NCBI GenBank assembly: GCA_030833605.1
Contig: JAURGV010000018.1
Coordinates: 1-17,840, forward strand
DNA: 17,840 bases
Source: Rhodothermales bacterium
Lineage (GTDB): Bacteria; Bacteroidota; Rhodothermia; Rhodothermales; UBA10348
Reading direction: 5' to 3'
Part shown: positions 7,263 to 14,460 of the stretch, piece by piece
How positions within the stretch are numbered: the stretch's first letter is position 1
Layout of the letters: each line of letters starts with the position of its first letter
Program-made: the position numbers and the translations under genes
Notes under the pieces: model-generated
Database searches by the model: none
What the model saw: only the letters and a program-made list of their open reading frames with translations
Told to the model about the DNA's origin: nothing

Positions 7263-8848
7263 TGAAAAAAAACCATTCATTTGCCGTTTCGGTAGTGGTG
7301 TTGAGCGCATTTATGAGCCTCCAAGTGAGCGCTCAGCGCGCATTTTTGGTAAATCCGATCCATGAATCCAGTAGTTCAGCTTCCTCTACGAGCGACCCAA
7401 GTCCATTCGGGATATTGAACAACAGCGTCGCCAATTTGCATGCTATTGGTGGGGCGATTTGGGTAGGACCCTATCTGAATCATTCTACAAACAATGGCGC
7501 GGCGTGGTTTGTCCCCCAAACGGACTCCCTTTTTGGGACCATTAACCGTTTGTTTTCTATTGATATAGAAGAAAATGTAATTGTCGCGGGGATAGGCAAA
7601 AATGATGCGTCTGGTGGGCAAAGCGTGCAGACGGCATCGGGATTCCTGATTTCTGAAGACGGGGGAGAGACGTTTTCCTATCGTTTCCCTCAATTGGATG
7701 ATCCAAGTGACAACAAACAAATCTATGGGGTCTCTGAGTTAGACGCGTTGCCCGTAATCGTGCCCCAGCAAAGTCCGCCATTCGATGTCGACTACGACGC
7801 GCATACCCAATCTATATGGGTTGCAGGGTGGGCGAGTGGGGTCCGCAAAAGTTTGGATTATGGTAGAACGTGGAGCCGTGTCGTGCTTCCCCCCGATAAT
7901 TTGGACTTTATAACGCCAGAAAATCCATATTCCTTTAGTGTAGAACCTCAACGAGGCAGCTCTGGATCGCTTAACCATATGGGCTTCTCCGTGTTAGTGG
8001 ATCAGCAGGGGACCGTTTGGGCGGGTACCGCAGGGGGATTGAACCGTTCGACTAATGGCGGTACCGCTTGGCAGCGCTTTAAGACGGACGGCTCGAGTTC
8101 TTCCATCACCGGAAATTGGATTATTTCACTGGAGGAGCAGACGTCTACGGTGCCTTCCACCATTTGGGCTGCTTCTTGGAATACAGGGACGTCCGGTGGC
8201 GCTGCCGGCCAGTACGGTGTTTCGATTATCAAAGAGGGTGGGAGCGAAATCGAACAAACCCTTCTGGGCGAGAAAGTGTACGACTTCGCGTTTGATGGAA
8301 ATCGGGTGTACGTAGCCGGTGATAATGGCCTATTCATTTCAGATAACGGTGGACGTTCATGGAATTCCATTTCACGATTTAAAGACGTCCAAACGGGACA
8401 ATCCTTGAGGCCTGGGGCTTCAATATTTTCTGTAGAAGCAGATCAAGGCAATTTGTGGGTCGGTACCGCCGACGGATTATTGCTTTCGCAGGATGGGGGC
8501 CAAACGTGGGTCCTATTTAGGGTAAATGTTCCTTTGCATCCGGAAACCGAGACAAACGCCGTACCAGATGTCGATACTTTTGCCTATCCCAATCCGTTTT
8601 CCAAGGGAGAGGATCAGTTTGTCCGCATCAAATTTGAATCTGCCTCTGCAACAACGGCCTATATCCGTTTATTTGATTTCGGAATGAATGTGGTTCGCAC
8701 CTTGTCGGGGTCGGTTACAGAAGGGATCAACGAGCTGACTTGGGACGGAACGAATAACGACGGAGTAACCGTTCCCAACGCAGTCTATTTTTACGAAGTG
8801 CAAACGGGAAACCGGATTAATCGCGGCAAAATATTGGTGATTGAATGA
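7262..8848 (+). CDS. Secreted Asp-box (BNR) beta-propeller with FlgD-like C-terminal sorting domain
   Basis: The 528-residue product has a clear signal peptide (1-25, ending VSAQ). It carries six Asp-box motifs of the form S-x-(D/N)-x-G-x-x-(W/F): STNNGAAW (75-82), SEDGGETF (131-138), SLDYGRTW (197-204), STNGGTAW (263-270), SDNGGRSW (360-367) and SQDGGQTW (409-416), which points to a sortilin/sialidase-like beta-propeller. Asp-boxes mark a fold, not an activity, and no sialidase catalytic set was seen. The last ~90 residues, from YPNPF (442-446) through ELTWDGTNNDG (491-501) to the C-terminus, form a FlgD-Ig-like/type-A-sorting-like domain, used in Bacteroidota and relatives to reach the surface by type IX secretion. 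The neighbours are two PorV/PorQ-type barrels, which fits that route. It overlaps the preceding gene by 1 bp and the next by 4 bp. Confidence 0.93.
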   Translation: MKKNHSFAVSVVVLSAFMSLQVSAQRAFLVNPIHESSSSASSTSDPSPFGILNNSVANLHAIGGAIWVGPYLNHSTNNGAAWFVPQTDSLFGTINRLFSIDIEENVIVAGIGKNDASGGQSVQTASGFLISEDGGETFSYRFPQLDDPSDNKQIYGVSELDALPVIVPQQSPPFDVDYDAHTQSIWVAGWASGVRKSLDYGRTWSRVVLPPDNLDFITPENPYSFSVEPQRGSSGSLNHMGFSVLVDQQGTVWAGTAGGLNRSTNGGTAWQRFKTDGSSSSITGNWIISLEEQTSTVPSTIWAASWNTGTSGGAAGQYGVSIIKEGGSEIEQTLLGEKVYDFAFDGNRVYVAGDNGLFISDNGGRSWNSISRFKDVQTGQSLRPGASIFSVEADQGNLWVGTADGLLLSQDGGQTWVLFRVNVPLHPETETNAVPDVDTFAYPNPFSKGEDQFVRIKFESASATTAYIRLFDFGMNVVRTLSGSVTEGINELTWDGTNNDGVTVPNAVYFYEVQTGNRINRGKILVIE

Positions 8849-9921
8849 GAAGTATATCACCTTTGAAAACAACTTGGATGAGTAAAAAAGGATTTTTTTG
8901 GGGTAAAATAGTTGGGTTTGCTCTCTTCGGTATGCTCGTGGGGCAGCCCTTGGTTAGCCTGGGTCAGAACGCAGGGGCTTTTGCGCGAACGGGTTTTGGA
9001 GCGCGTGGGATTTCCATGGGCAATGCGTTGGCTGGAGATGCTTCCGGTGAAGCTGCTCCGTATTACAAGCCTGCTTTTGCTCCACTAGGAACGAGACAGC
9101 ATCTAGAAGCATCGGTTGCCGCGTTGACCTTTGATCGTTCGCTCCAATTCATTCAATTGAGTGCGCCGCTTCAAAGCAAAGCCGGCTTTTCTGTGGGACT
9201 GATTCATGCCGCAGTTTCCAATATTGACGGCAGAGATAACAGCGGTTTTCATACGCGCAATCTTTCCGTGGACGAATATGCAGGCTTTTTGGCATTTGGA
9301 CTTCGGTTTTCCCCAAAGGTTAGTGCGGGAATCAGCCTTCAAATGTTCAGTACCGATTTGTTCGAAGGCTTAACCCCGGCGCGAAGTGTAGGTCTAGATA
9401 TCGGTTTGGCCTACAAGGTGCGTCCCAATTGGAGTGTGGGTTTGGTCGCCGACGATTTGTTGGCTCGGTATTCTTGGGATTCATCGGATTTAGGAGGAAG
9501 TGGTCGAAATATCACCGACTCGTTTCCGAGACGGGTACGTTTGGGGGTAAGCACGTCGCAATTAGACCAACAATTGAGGGTACACGCAGAAATCGAATCT
9601 CGTTTTTCGCCCGCTCGGGTTCTAACCCGGGAAACGCGGTTGTTTGGCGATGCACCTGCTGAAACAACGGACGAAAAAATACTCACGCAGCAGGAGTTCA
9701 GGGTTCGATTTGGTGCCGAATTTATTCCGTTAGAGGGATTTGCCTTGCGAGCCGGAATGGAGCAGTTGGGATCGGAGGTTATTGACTCTGTTCGTCCGTC
9801 AGTCGGCTTTATGATTGAACAACCGGTAGGCTCGTTACAACTCCGAGCCGAATATGGCTATGCCCGTGAAGCGAAAGCAGGCGGGAATATGCACTTAGTT
9901 AGCATTACCTTGTTTTTATAG
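8845..9921 (+). CDS. PorV/PorQ-like outer-membrane beta-barrel protein
   Basis: The product has 358 residues from the ATG at 8845, which overlaps the upstream stop (ATGA). A second in-frame ATG at 8878 gives a more normal signal peptide (MSKKGFFWGK, then a hydrophobic stretch ending in SLGQ); either may be used. The mature N-terminus has GFGARGISMGNALAGDASGEAAPYY followed by KPA, the family signature G.R...MG.A...D...YYNPA of UPF0164/PorV-PorQ/FadL-like barrels, with Lys in place of the usual Asn. The rest is alternating amphipathic strands, and the protein ends in a hydrophobic strand (LVSITLFL), as expected for a barrel. In type IX secretion, PorV-type barrels shuttle cargo between the translocon and the surface attachment complex. 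Whether this copy does that or has another role is unknown. Confidence 0.85.
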   Translation: MRSISPLKTTWMSKKGFFWGKIVGFALFGMLVGQPLVSLGQNAGAFARTGFGARGISMGNALAGDASGEAAPYYKPAFAPLGTRQHLEASVAALTFDRSLQFIQLSAPLQSKAGFSVGLIHAAVSNIDGRDNSGFHTRNLSVDEYAGFLAFGLRFSPKVSAGISLQMFSTDLFEGLTPARSVGLDIGLAYKVRPNWSVGLVADDLLARYSWDSSDLGGSGRNITDSFPRRVRLGVSTSQLDQQLRVHAEIESRFSPARVLTRETRLFGDAPAETTDEKILTQQEFRVRFGAEFIPLEGFALRAGMEQLGSEVIDSVRPSVGFMIEQPVGSLQLRAEYGYAREAKAGGNMHLVSITLFL

Positions 9922-9965
9922 AACGGGATTTTGATTTAAAACACATTCTTAGGAAGGATTCGCTC

Positions 9966-10889
9966 ATGCATTCCATGCTTCGTATTGCATTGTTACTGGC
10001 TCTGTTTACGTGGGTCGCACCTGCTAATGGGCAAGATTCGGGTCTTTCCTTTCTAAGAATTGGTCCGGATGGAAAAAGTTTAGCACTTGGCGATGCGGGC
10101 GTTTCTTCTGCTAAAGGTGCCTACGCCACGTATTGGAATCCGGCTGGATTGGCTAATTCGGGTGCTCGTGAGGTGGCTTTTTCTCATCATATCTGGATTG
10201 CCGACGTTCGGACACTGGCCTTGCAAGGCGCGTTTAGTTTGGGAGCTAAAACCGGTCTAGGACTTTTTGTTGTCGCTACGGGTGCAGGAAATCTTGAAGC
10301 TCGAACGGGTCCTGGCGAGTCGGACGGATTTTTCAATGCCCAATTTGCCAGCGGAGGTGTCGCCCTTGGTCACGCATTCGGGCCTGTAAACGCTGGGATT
10401 ACCCTCAAATATCTGTCAGAACGGATATTTACCCACTCTTCGAACGGATATGCGTTCGATTTCGGGCTGCAGTCCTCCTTTTTGGACGAGAGCCTGCTGG
10501 TTGGCGTGACCTATTCCAATTTGGGGAAGATGAATCAACTCAACAATGTAGCTACCGAACTTCCTGAAATTGGTCGCGCAGGAATTGAATTCTTCCCATT
10601 TAAGGTGCTTATGGAAGATGATGGAACGAGTTTTTTGAACACCTCCGTGCTGGTCGAGTATTCCCAAAACTTTGTCACTGACCAAGCGCAGGTCCATGTG
10701 GGACTATCTGGGGAAGTCGTTGAGACGCTTGCCGTTAGGCTCGGCTATTTATCCAACGATGCGCTCCGATCGTTTTCCGGTGGGTTGGGCTTGTCCGTAG
10801 CTAATCTAACGCTCGACTATGCTATCATTCCCTTTGAAGATGGATTCGGTGGGCCGGCCCACATCATGTCGCTTTCCTATGGCTGGTAG
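9966..10889 (+). CDS. PorV/PorQ family outer-membrane protein
   Basis: This 307-residue protein has a signal peptide (1-23, ending ANGQ) and then the full family signature FLRIGPDGKSLALGDAGVSS, with AYATYWNPAGLA after it (about 29-63). That is a close fit to the PorV/PorQ family of the type IX secretion system. The remainder consists of short amphipathic strands ending in HIMSLSYGW, whose terminal aromatic is typical for barrels inserted by Bam. A good ribosome site, AGGAAGGAT, lies just upstream of the ATG, one of the few clear ones in the window. The 44-bp gap to the previous gene suggests the same operon but independent initiation. It ends directly against the stop codon of the opposite-strand protease gene. 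Confidence 0.9.
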   Translation: MHSMLRIALLLALFTWVAPANGQDSGLSFLRIGPDGKSLALGDAGVSSAKGAYATYWNPAGLANSGAREVAFSHHIWIADVRTLALQGAFSLGAKTGLGLFVVATGAGNLEARTGPGESDGFFNAQFASGGVALGHAFGPVNAGITLKYLSERIFTHSSNGYAFDFGLQSSFLDESLLVGVTYSNLGKMNQLNNVATELPEIGRAGIEFFPFKVLMEDDGTSFLNTSVLVEYSQNFVTDQAQVHVGLSGEVVETLAVRLGYLSNDALRSFSGGLGLSVANLTLDYAIIPFEDGFGGPAHIMSLSYGW

Positions 10890-10905
10890 CTAAAACCCTT
10901 TTAGC
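10889..10905. repeat. Inverted repeat spanning abutting convergent stop codons
   Basis: GCTAAAA-CCC-TTTTAGC is a perfect 7-bp stem with a 3-base loop. It contains the last base of the plus-strand stop (TAG, 10887-10889) and the whole minus-strand stop (CTA, 10890-10892). It could be a weak bidirectional terminator, but the stem is A/T-rich and no T tract follows on either side, so the role is uncertain. Confidence 0.4.
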
Positions 10906-11675
10906 GCGTCCATTAAGGCGTCCAAGCCGATTCCTGTTGCCCCCGTTCGTATCCGCATGGAGCACCAAAAGTCTAAAATGATCATCTGAGCAGCATGTAT
11001 TGGAACGGCAATCCAAAAACTTTTTGCTCGCCACACCAAGGCGCCTAACGCGACGCCCCCGACAATCGAAAGCAAAGCTTCAATGAGCGGCTTATCAAAA
11101 TGCATGATGGCAAAGGGCATGGCTTGAATAAAAATAGCCATTACGCCAAATGATCGGGCGGTTCCAAACAACACAAATCCGCGCCACAGATACTCCCAGC
11201 CTATCCAGTACAATAGAAAGAAGCTCTCGTAGATTAAAAAGACGCTCCAATCGGTCCCTGCGGGACTAAAGTGGGGGTATTTTGCTTGAAAAAGGCTGGA
11301 ATCGGACAAAAACCACGTGCCAACGATGACCAGAGGCACATACAGGAGGGCCACTTTGGACGCGAATTTGGCGTCACCAACCCCCAGTCCCATTTCTTTC
11401 CAACTGCGTTTGAAACCCGCTTTTAACAGCACCACAGGAACGATAAAACCCAAAACCCCTTGCATTCCAAACCACCAAACCCATGAATGTAGCCCGCGGC
11501 CTTCCAAGTCCAAGGCAGGAGCAATCGTGGTTCTGAAGAAGCCTCTATCCCCAAATTGCATTTGAAGAATCACCAGCAGCGCGGTTGCTAACAGCACGAA
11601 AGCCGCTTGCTTATCGACGCTTAAAAATGCGGAACGAGCTCGAGGCCATTCATTTTTTAAGTCGATCATCTGCAC
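10890..11675 (-). CDS. CPBP (CAAX-like) family intramembrane protease
   Basis: CPBP proteins are multi-pass glutamic/metal-dependent membrane proteases related to Rce1. The 261-residue product shows about six to seven membrane segments (near 24-40, 68-85, 107-124, 143-160, 177-192, 202-217, 222-236). Motif 1 is WEYLWRG (160-166): the second Glu (161) and the Arg (165) of EExxxR are present, while the first Glu is replaced by Trp. Motif 2 is FAIMH (188-192), and motif 3 has His227 in PIHAAQMIILD with a later Asp. The start is GTG at 11675; an ATG two codons further in (11669) is equally possible. It follows lipA by 9 bp, so the two are probably one operon. The substrate is unknown. Confidence 0.85.
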   Translation of the reverse strand: MQMIDLKNEWPRARSAFLSVDKQAAFVLLATALLVILQMQFGDRGFFRTTIAPALDLEGRGLHSWVWWFGMQGVLGFIVPVVLLKAGFKRSWKEMGLGVGDAKFASKVALLYVPLVIVGTWFLSDSSLFQAKYPHFSPAGTDWSVFLIYESFFLLYWIGWEYLWRGFVLFGTARSFGVMAIFIQAMPFAIMHFDKPLIEALLSIVGGVALGALVWRAKSFWIAVPIHAAQMIILDFWCSMRIRTGATGIGLDALMDALKGF

Positions 11676-11684
11676 GAAATACGT

Positions 11685-12662
11685 TTAAACGTGACGTTCT
11701 GCGTGGTAGGAGCTTCTTACAAGAGGACCGCTTTCTACGTGCTCAATACCTTTTGCTTCGCCGACCTCTTTGTACCATTTGAATTTGTCCGGATGAACAA
11801 AATCGATGACGGGAAGGTGCATGCGAGTGGGTTGCAAGTACTGGCCAATGGTCATCACGTTCAATCCGACTTTTACGAAGTCGTCCATTAAGGCAAGCAC
11901 TTCATCGTCTCTTTCTCCCAAACCGACCATAATGCCGCTTTTTGTTCGGAGTCCTTGGTCGTGGGAGATTTTCAAAACGTCCAACGAGCGCTGGTAAATC
12001 GCCTGTGGGCGTACCTGTTTGTACAAACGGGGTACGGTTTCAACATTGTGATTCATCACTTCGGGCTTAGCGTCAATCACAATCTGCAAAGCATCCCAAA
12101 GTCCCCTGAAGTCCGGAATAAGCACTTCAATAGTGATTCCTGGAATCTCTTCACGAAGACGTTGCATGGTCGCGGCAAAAATAGGTGCTCCACCATCTTT
12201 ACGCTCATCCCGATTAACGCTCGTTATAACAGCGTGCTTAATACCCATGATTTTGGCTGCATCGGCCACGCGGTTGGGTTCATCCCAATCCAGACCGGGA
12301 TCTGGCCGTCCAGTCATAACAGCGCAAAAACCACAACTACGCGTACAAACGTTGCCCAGGATCATAAACGTTGCGGTACCTGCCGTCCAACATTCGCCCA
12401 TGTTGGGGCATCTCGCACTTTGGCAAACCGTGTGCAAACCATGCGAATCAATGGTATTGACTAGGTTTTTGTACGTTTCTCCATACGGTAATTTGACCCG
12501 AAGCCAGTCTGGTCTATTTCCGCGGCTGTTGTCCAACTGACCTGCTGATATAACGGGTAGTTCGAGCATACCATCGCCACCGGCCGGTTCAGGCGCGGCG
12601 GCTGATTTTAAAGAAATGTCTCCAGGACGGAGGCCTTTATTAGAACTTTTTGAATCTCCCAT
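11685..12662 (-). CDS. lipA: Lipoyl synthase LipA
   Basis: LipA is a radical-SAM enzyme that inserts two sulfurs into octanoyl groups on carrier proteins of 2-oxoacid dehydrogenases and the glycine cleavage system. Both iron-sulfur sites are complete. The auxiliary cluster is C-x4-C-x5-C at Cys80, 85 and 91. The radical-SAM cluster is CTRSCGFC (106-113), C-x3-C-x2-C. The C-terminal GPLVRSSYHAE (312-322) supplies the conserved Ser ligand. The frame is open further upstream to a TTG at 12794, but that adds 44 residues with no family similarity. The ATG at 12662 gives 325 residues and was chosen. Even so, about 40 residues precede the conserved LPVISAGQ-to-PDWLRVKLP region, so initiation at an ATG at 12569 is also possible. 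No lipB is in the window. Confidence 0.95.
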   Translation of the reverse strand: MGDSKSSNKGLRPGDISLKSAAAPEPAGGDGMLELPVISAGQLDNSRGNRPDWLRVKLPYGETYKNLVNTIDSHGLHTVCQSARCPNMGECWTAGTATFMILGNVCTRSCGFCAVMTGRPDPGLDWDEPNRVADAAKIMGIKHAVITSVNRDERKDGGAPIFAATMQRLREEIPGITIEVLIPDFRGLWDALQIVIDAKPEVMNHNVETVPRLYKQVRPQAIYQRSLDVLKISHDQGLRTKSGIMVGLGERDDEVLALMDDFVKVGLNVMTIGQYLQPTRMHLPVIDFVHPDKFKWYKEVGEAKGIEHVESGPLVRSSYHAERHV

Positions 12663-12853
12663 TGGGTGCCAAGGTTGAGGCTTTAATCTCTTGTTGAACG
12701 CAACACACGTCTTTTTCGGTGCTTTGAGGAAAACCGATTGCCGTTCTTTAAGATCCCCTGAATGCGTATTGGAGCAGATGAAGTTTCCGTCCAATATGTT
12801 ATCTTGAGATACCGAATCAAGGTCGCGAAAAAATTAAAGAGATTAGTACGTAT

Positions 12854-14251
12854 ATGGGCAAAGCACCCTCACACAATATTGGCCCCAAAGATGTAGAAAA
12901 AATCTACATGGAGCACACGAACGCCATGGGCATGATGCCCTTGGTCCTTGGGATGCAAACCAGCCATGGAATTGACCTAGTAGATGAACAGTCCGGACGC
13001 ACCTACATGGACTTCTTCGGGTTTTATGCGTCTAGCGCCATTGGGATGAATCATCCTAAGATGCTGAACGATGAAGCATTCAAGGAAAGATTGATGGATG
13101 CGGCGCTGAACAAAGTGACCAACTCCGATATTCGAACCGTCCACATGGCTCGTTTCTTGGATACGTTTGGTCGAGTAGCCAAGCCGGATTATCTCCCGTA
13201 TGCATTTTTTGTATCCGGCGGAGCTCTTGCGGTAGAAAATGCGCTAAAAACAGCATTCGACTGGAAGGTTCGGAAGAATTACCAAAAAGGGTATCGTCGG
13301 GAAGTTGGACACAAAGTATTGCACTTTGACCAGGCGTTTCATGGTAGAAGCGGTTACACGTTATCGCTGACTAATACCGCCGACCAACGGAAAATCATGC
13401 ATTTTCCTAAGTTTGACTGGCCTCGCGTGACCAATCCTAAGATCGTATTTCCAATTGACGAGCACTTGGATGACTTGGTACGGCGAGAACAAGTGGCGCT
13501 AAATCAGGCGAAGCATTATTTCACTTCGATGAAGGACGAAATCGCCTGTATTATTATCGAACCTATCCAAGGGGAGGGTGGGGATAACCACTTCCGCAAA
13601 GAATTTTTGCAAGCGCTAAAAGATTTGTGTATCGAAAACGAAGCGTTATTGATTTTCGACGAGGTTCAAACCGGAATCGGAATGACAGGGGCCATGTGGG
13701 CACATCAAGCCATCGGTGTAACTCCTGATATTATCGCCTTCGGCAAGAAAACCCAGGTTTGCGGTATCCTTGCAGGGAAAAGGTTGGATGAAGTCGAGAG
13801 CCATGTTTTCAAAATGGGCAGCCGCATCAATTCCACATGGGGTGGTAACTTGGTCGACATGGTACGTTTTGATCGGATTCTTGAAATCATTGAAGAAGAC
13901 AATCTGGTTGAGAACGCCGTTGTGGTTGGAAACCATTTAAAAGGTTTGCTACACACACTGGCTGCCGAAACGGAGTCGGTTACGAATGTTCGTGGATTGG
14001 GGTTGATGTGCGCGATTGATGTGCCAACTGCTGAATTCCGCGATCGACTTCTGCAACGTTGTTTCGATAAAGGGATGATCGTTTTGGGTTGTGGAGCACG
14101 GTCCGTTCGCTTCAGATCGCCACTGACCATTTCGAAAGAAGAAGTGGACAAGGGTATCAGTCTGATTCGGGAATCGATTCTGCAAATCGAAGAACAATAC
14201 AAGCCTTATATCCGCAAAAAGGGTTTGACCGATGCCCTTATGGACGGCTAA
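12854..14251 (+). CDS. lat: L-lysine 6-transaminase
   Basis: This class III, PLP-dependent enzyme moves the epsilon-amino group of lysine to 2-oxoglutarate, giving 2-aminoadipate 6-semialdehyde (which cyclises to piperideine-6-carboxylate) and glutamate. The sequence follows the LAT subfamily closely: ASSAIGMNHP (59-68), FFVSGGALAVENALKTAFDWK (118-138), FHGRSGYTLSLTNT (162-175), FPKFDWPR (184-191), EPIQGEGGD (236-244), IFDEVQTG (267-274) with the cofactor-contacting Asp269, AFGKKTQVCG (295-304) holding the PLP lysine (298 or 299), and NSTWGGN. Its 465 residues fit the subfamily, with a short C-terminal tail (EEQYKPYIRKK...). The gene is monocistronic, divergent from lipA with about 190 bp between, and ends at a bidirectional terminator. 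Lysine catabolism or osmolyte supply are possible roles; neighbours give no hint. Confidence 0.95.
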   Translation: MGKAPSHNIGPKDVEKIYMEHTNAMGMMPLVLGMQTSHGIDLVDEQSGRTYMDFFGFYASSAIGMNHPKMLNDEAFKERLMDAALNKVTNSDIRTVHMARFLDTFGRVAKPDYLPYAFFVSGGALAVENALKTAFDWKVRKNYQKGYRREVGHKVLHFDQAFHGRSGYTLSLTNTADQRKIMHFPKFDWPRVTNPKIVFPIDEHLDDLVRREQVALNQAKHYFTSMKDEIACIIIEPIQGEGGDNHFRKEFLQALKDLCIENEALLIFDEVQTGIGMTGAMWAHQAIGVTPDIIAFGKKTQVCGILAGKRLDEVESHVFKMGSRINSTWGGNLVDMVRFDRILEIIEEDNLVENAVVVGNHLKGLLHTLAAETESVTNVRGLGLMCAIDVPTAEFRDRLLQRCFDKGMIVLGCGARSVRFRSPLTISKEEVDKGISLIRESILQIEEQYKPYIRKKGLTDALMDG

Positions 14252-14290
14252 ACGGGTTGGCTAAACGGGACGGCTAAACCGGCCGGCTAA
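14244..14290. repeat. 13-bp tandem repeat, four copies, beginning at the lat stop codon
   Basis: The hexamer GGCTAA occurs at 14246, 14259, 14272 and 14285, exactly 13 bp apart. The unit is roughly ACGGCTAAACGGG, and copies differ at a few positions (TTGGCTAAACGGG, ACGGCTAAACCGG, CCGGCTAAGCC). The TAA in the first copy is the stop codon of the lysine transaminase gene. Because 13 is not a multiple of three, the successive TAA triplets close all three plus-strand frames. The array lies 46 bp before the terminator stem. Confidence 0.85.
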
Positions 14291-14335
14291 GCCTTTCCAT
14301 GGGACCAGCGGACTGGTAAGTCTAGACAAAAAAAG

Positions 14336-14367
14336 AAGCGGGGGCGACCGAATGGTCGCCCCCGCTT
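14336..14367. terminator. Strong bidirectional intrinsic terminator
   Basis: AAGCGGGGGCGACC (14336-14349) and GGTCGCCCCCGCTT (14354-14367) form a perfect 14-bp, G/C-rich stem with the loop GAAT. On the plus strand it is followed by TGCATTTTT. On the minus strand the stem is followed by CTTTTTTTGTC, the better T tract. It sits between the convergent lat (ends 14251) and the LolA-like gene (ends 14461) and should stop transcription from both. Confidence 0.92.
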
Positions 14368-14460
14368 TGCATTTTTAGGGCCTCTTCCAGGCATTTTACT
14401 GCCATATCGAGCTATACGCGGACATTGAATATCATCCTACCGCGTCAACTCATGTAGCAG

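Noticed and set aside
7262..8848. Sialidase activity for the Asp-box protein
   Set aside because: Asp-boxes occur in many beta-propellers, and the sialidase arginine triad and catalytic Tyr/Glu/Asp set were not found.
11681..11692. Perfect 12-bp palindrome ACGTTTAAACGT over the lipA stop codon
   Set aside because: A 12-bp palindrome is expected a few times by chance in a window of this size, it has no loop or T tract, and it is not repeated elsewhere that I could see.
11691..12540. Long plus-strand open frames over lipA (for example 11955-12464 and 12133-12540)
   Set aside because: They lie opposite the clearly conserved lipA frame, have no recognisable domain, and are rich in Ser/Thr/Arg/Pro as expected of a shadow frame.
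12663..12794. In-frame N-terminal extension of LipA back to a TTG at 12794
   Set aside because: The 44 extra residues have no similarity to the LipA N-terminus and begin at a rare start codon. The ATG at 12662 gives a normal length.
13705..14202. 165-codon minus-strand open frame opposite the lysine transaminase gene
   Set aside because: It is antisense to a highly conserved coding region and its composition is typical of a shadow frame.
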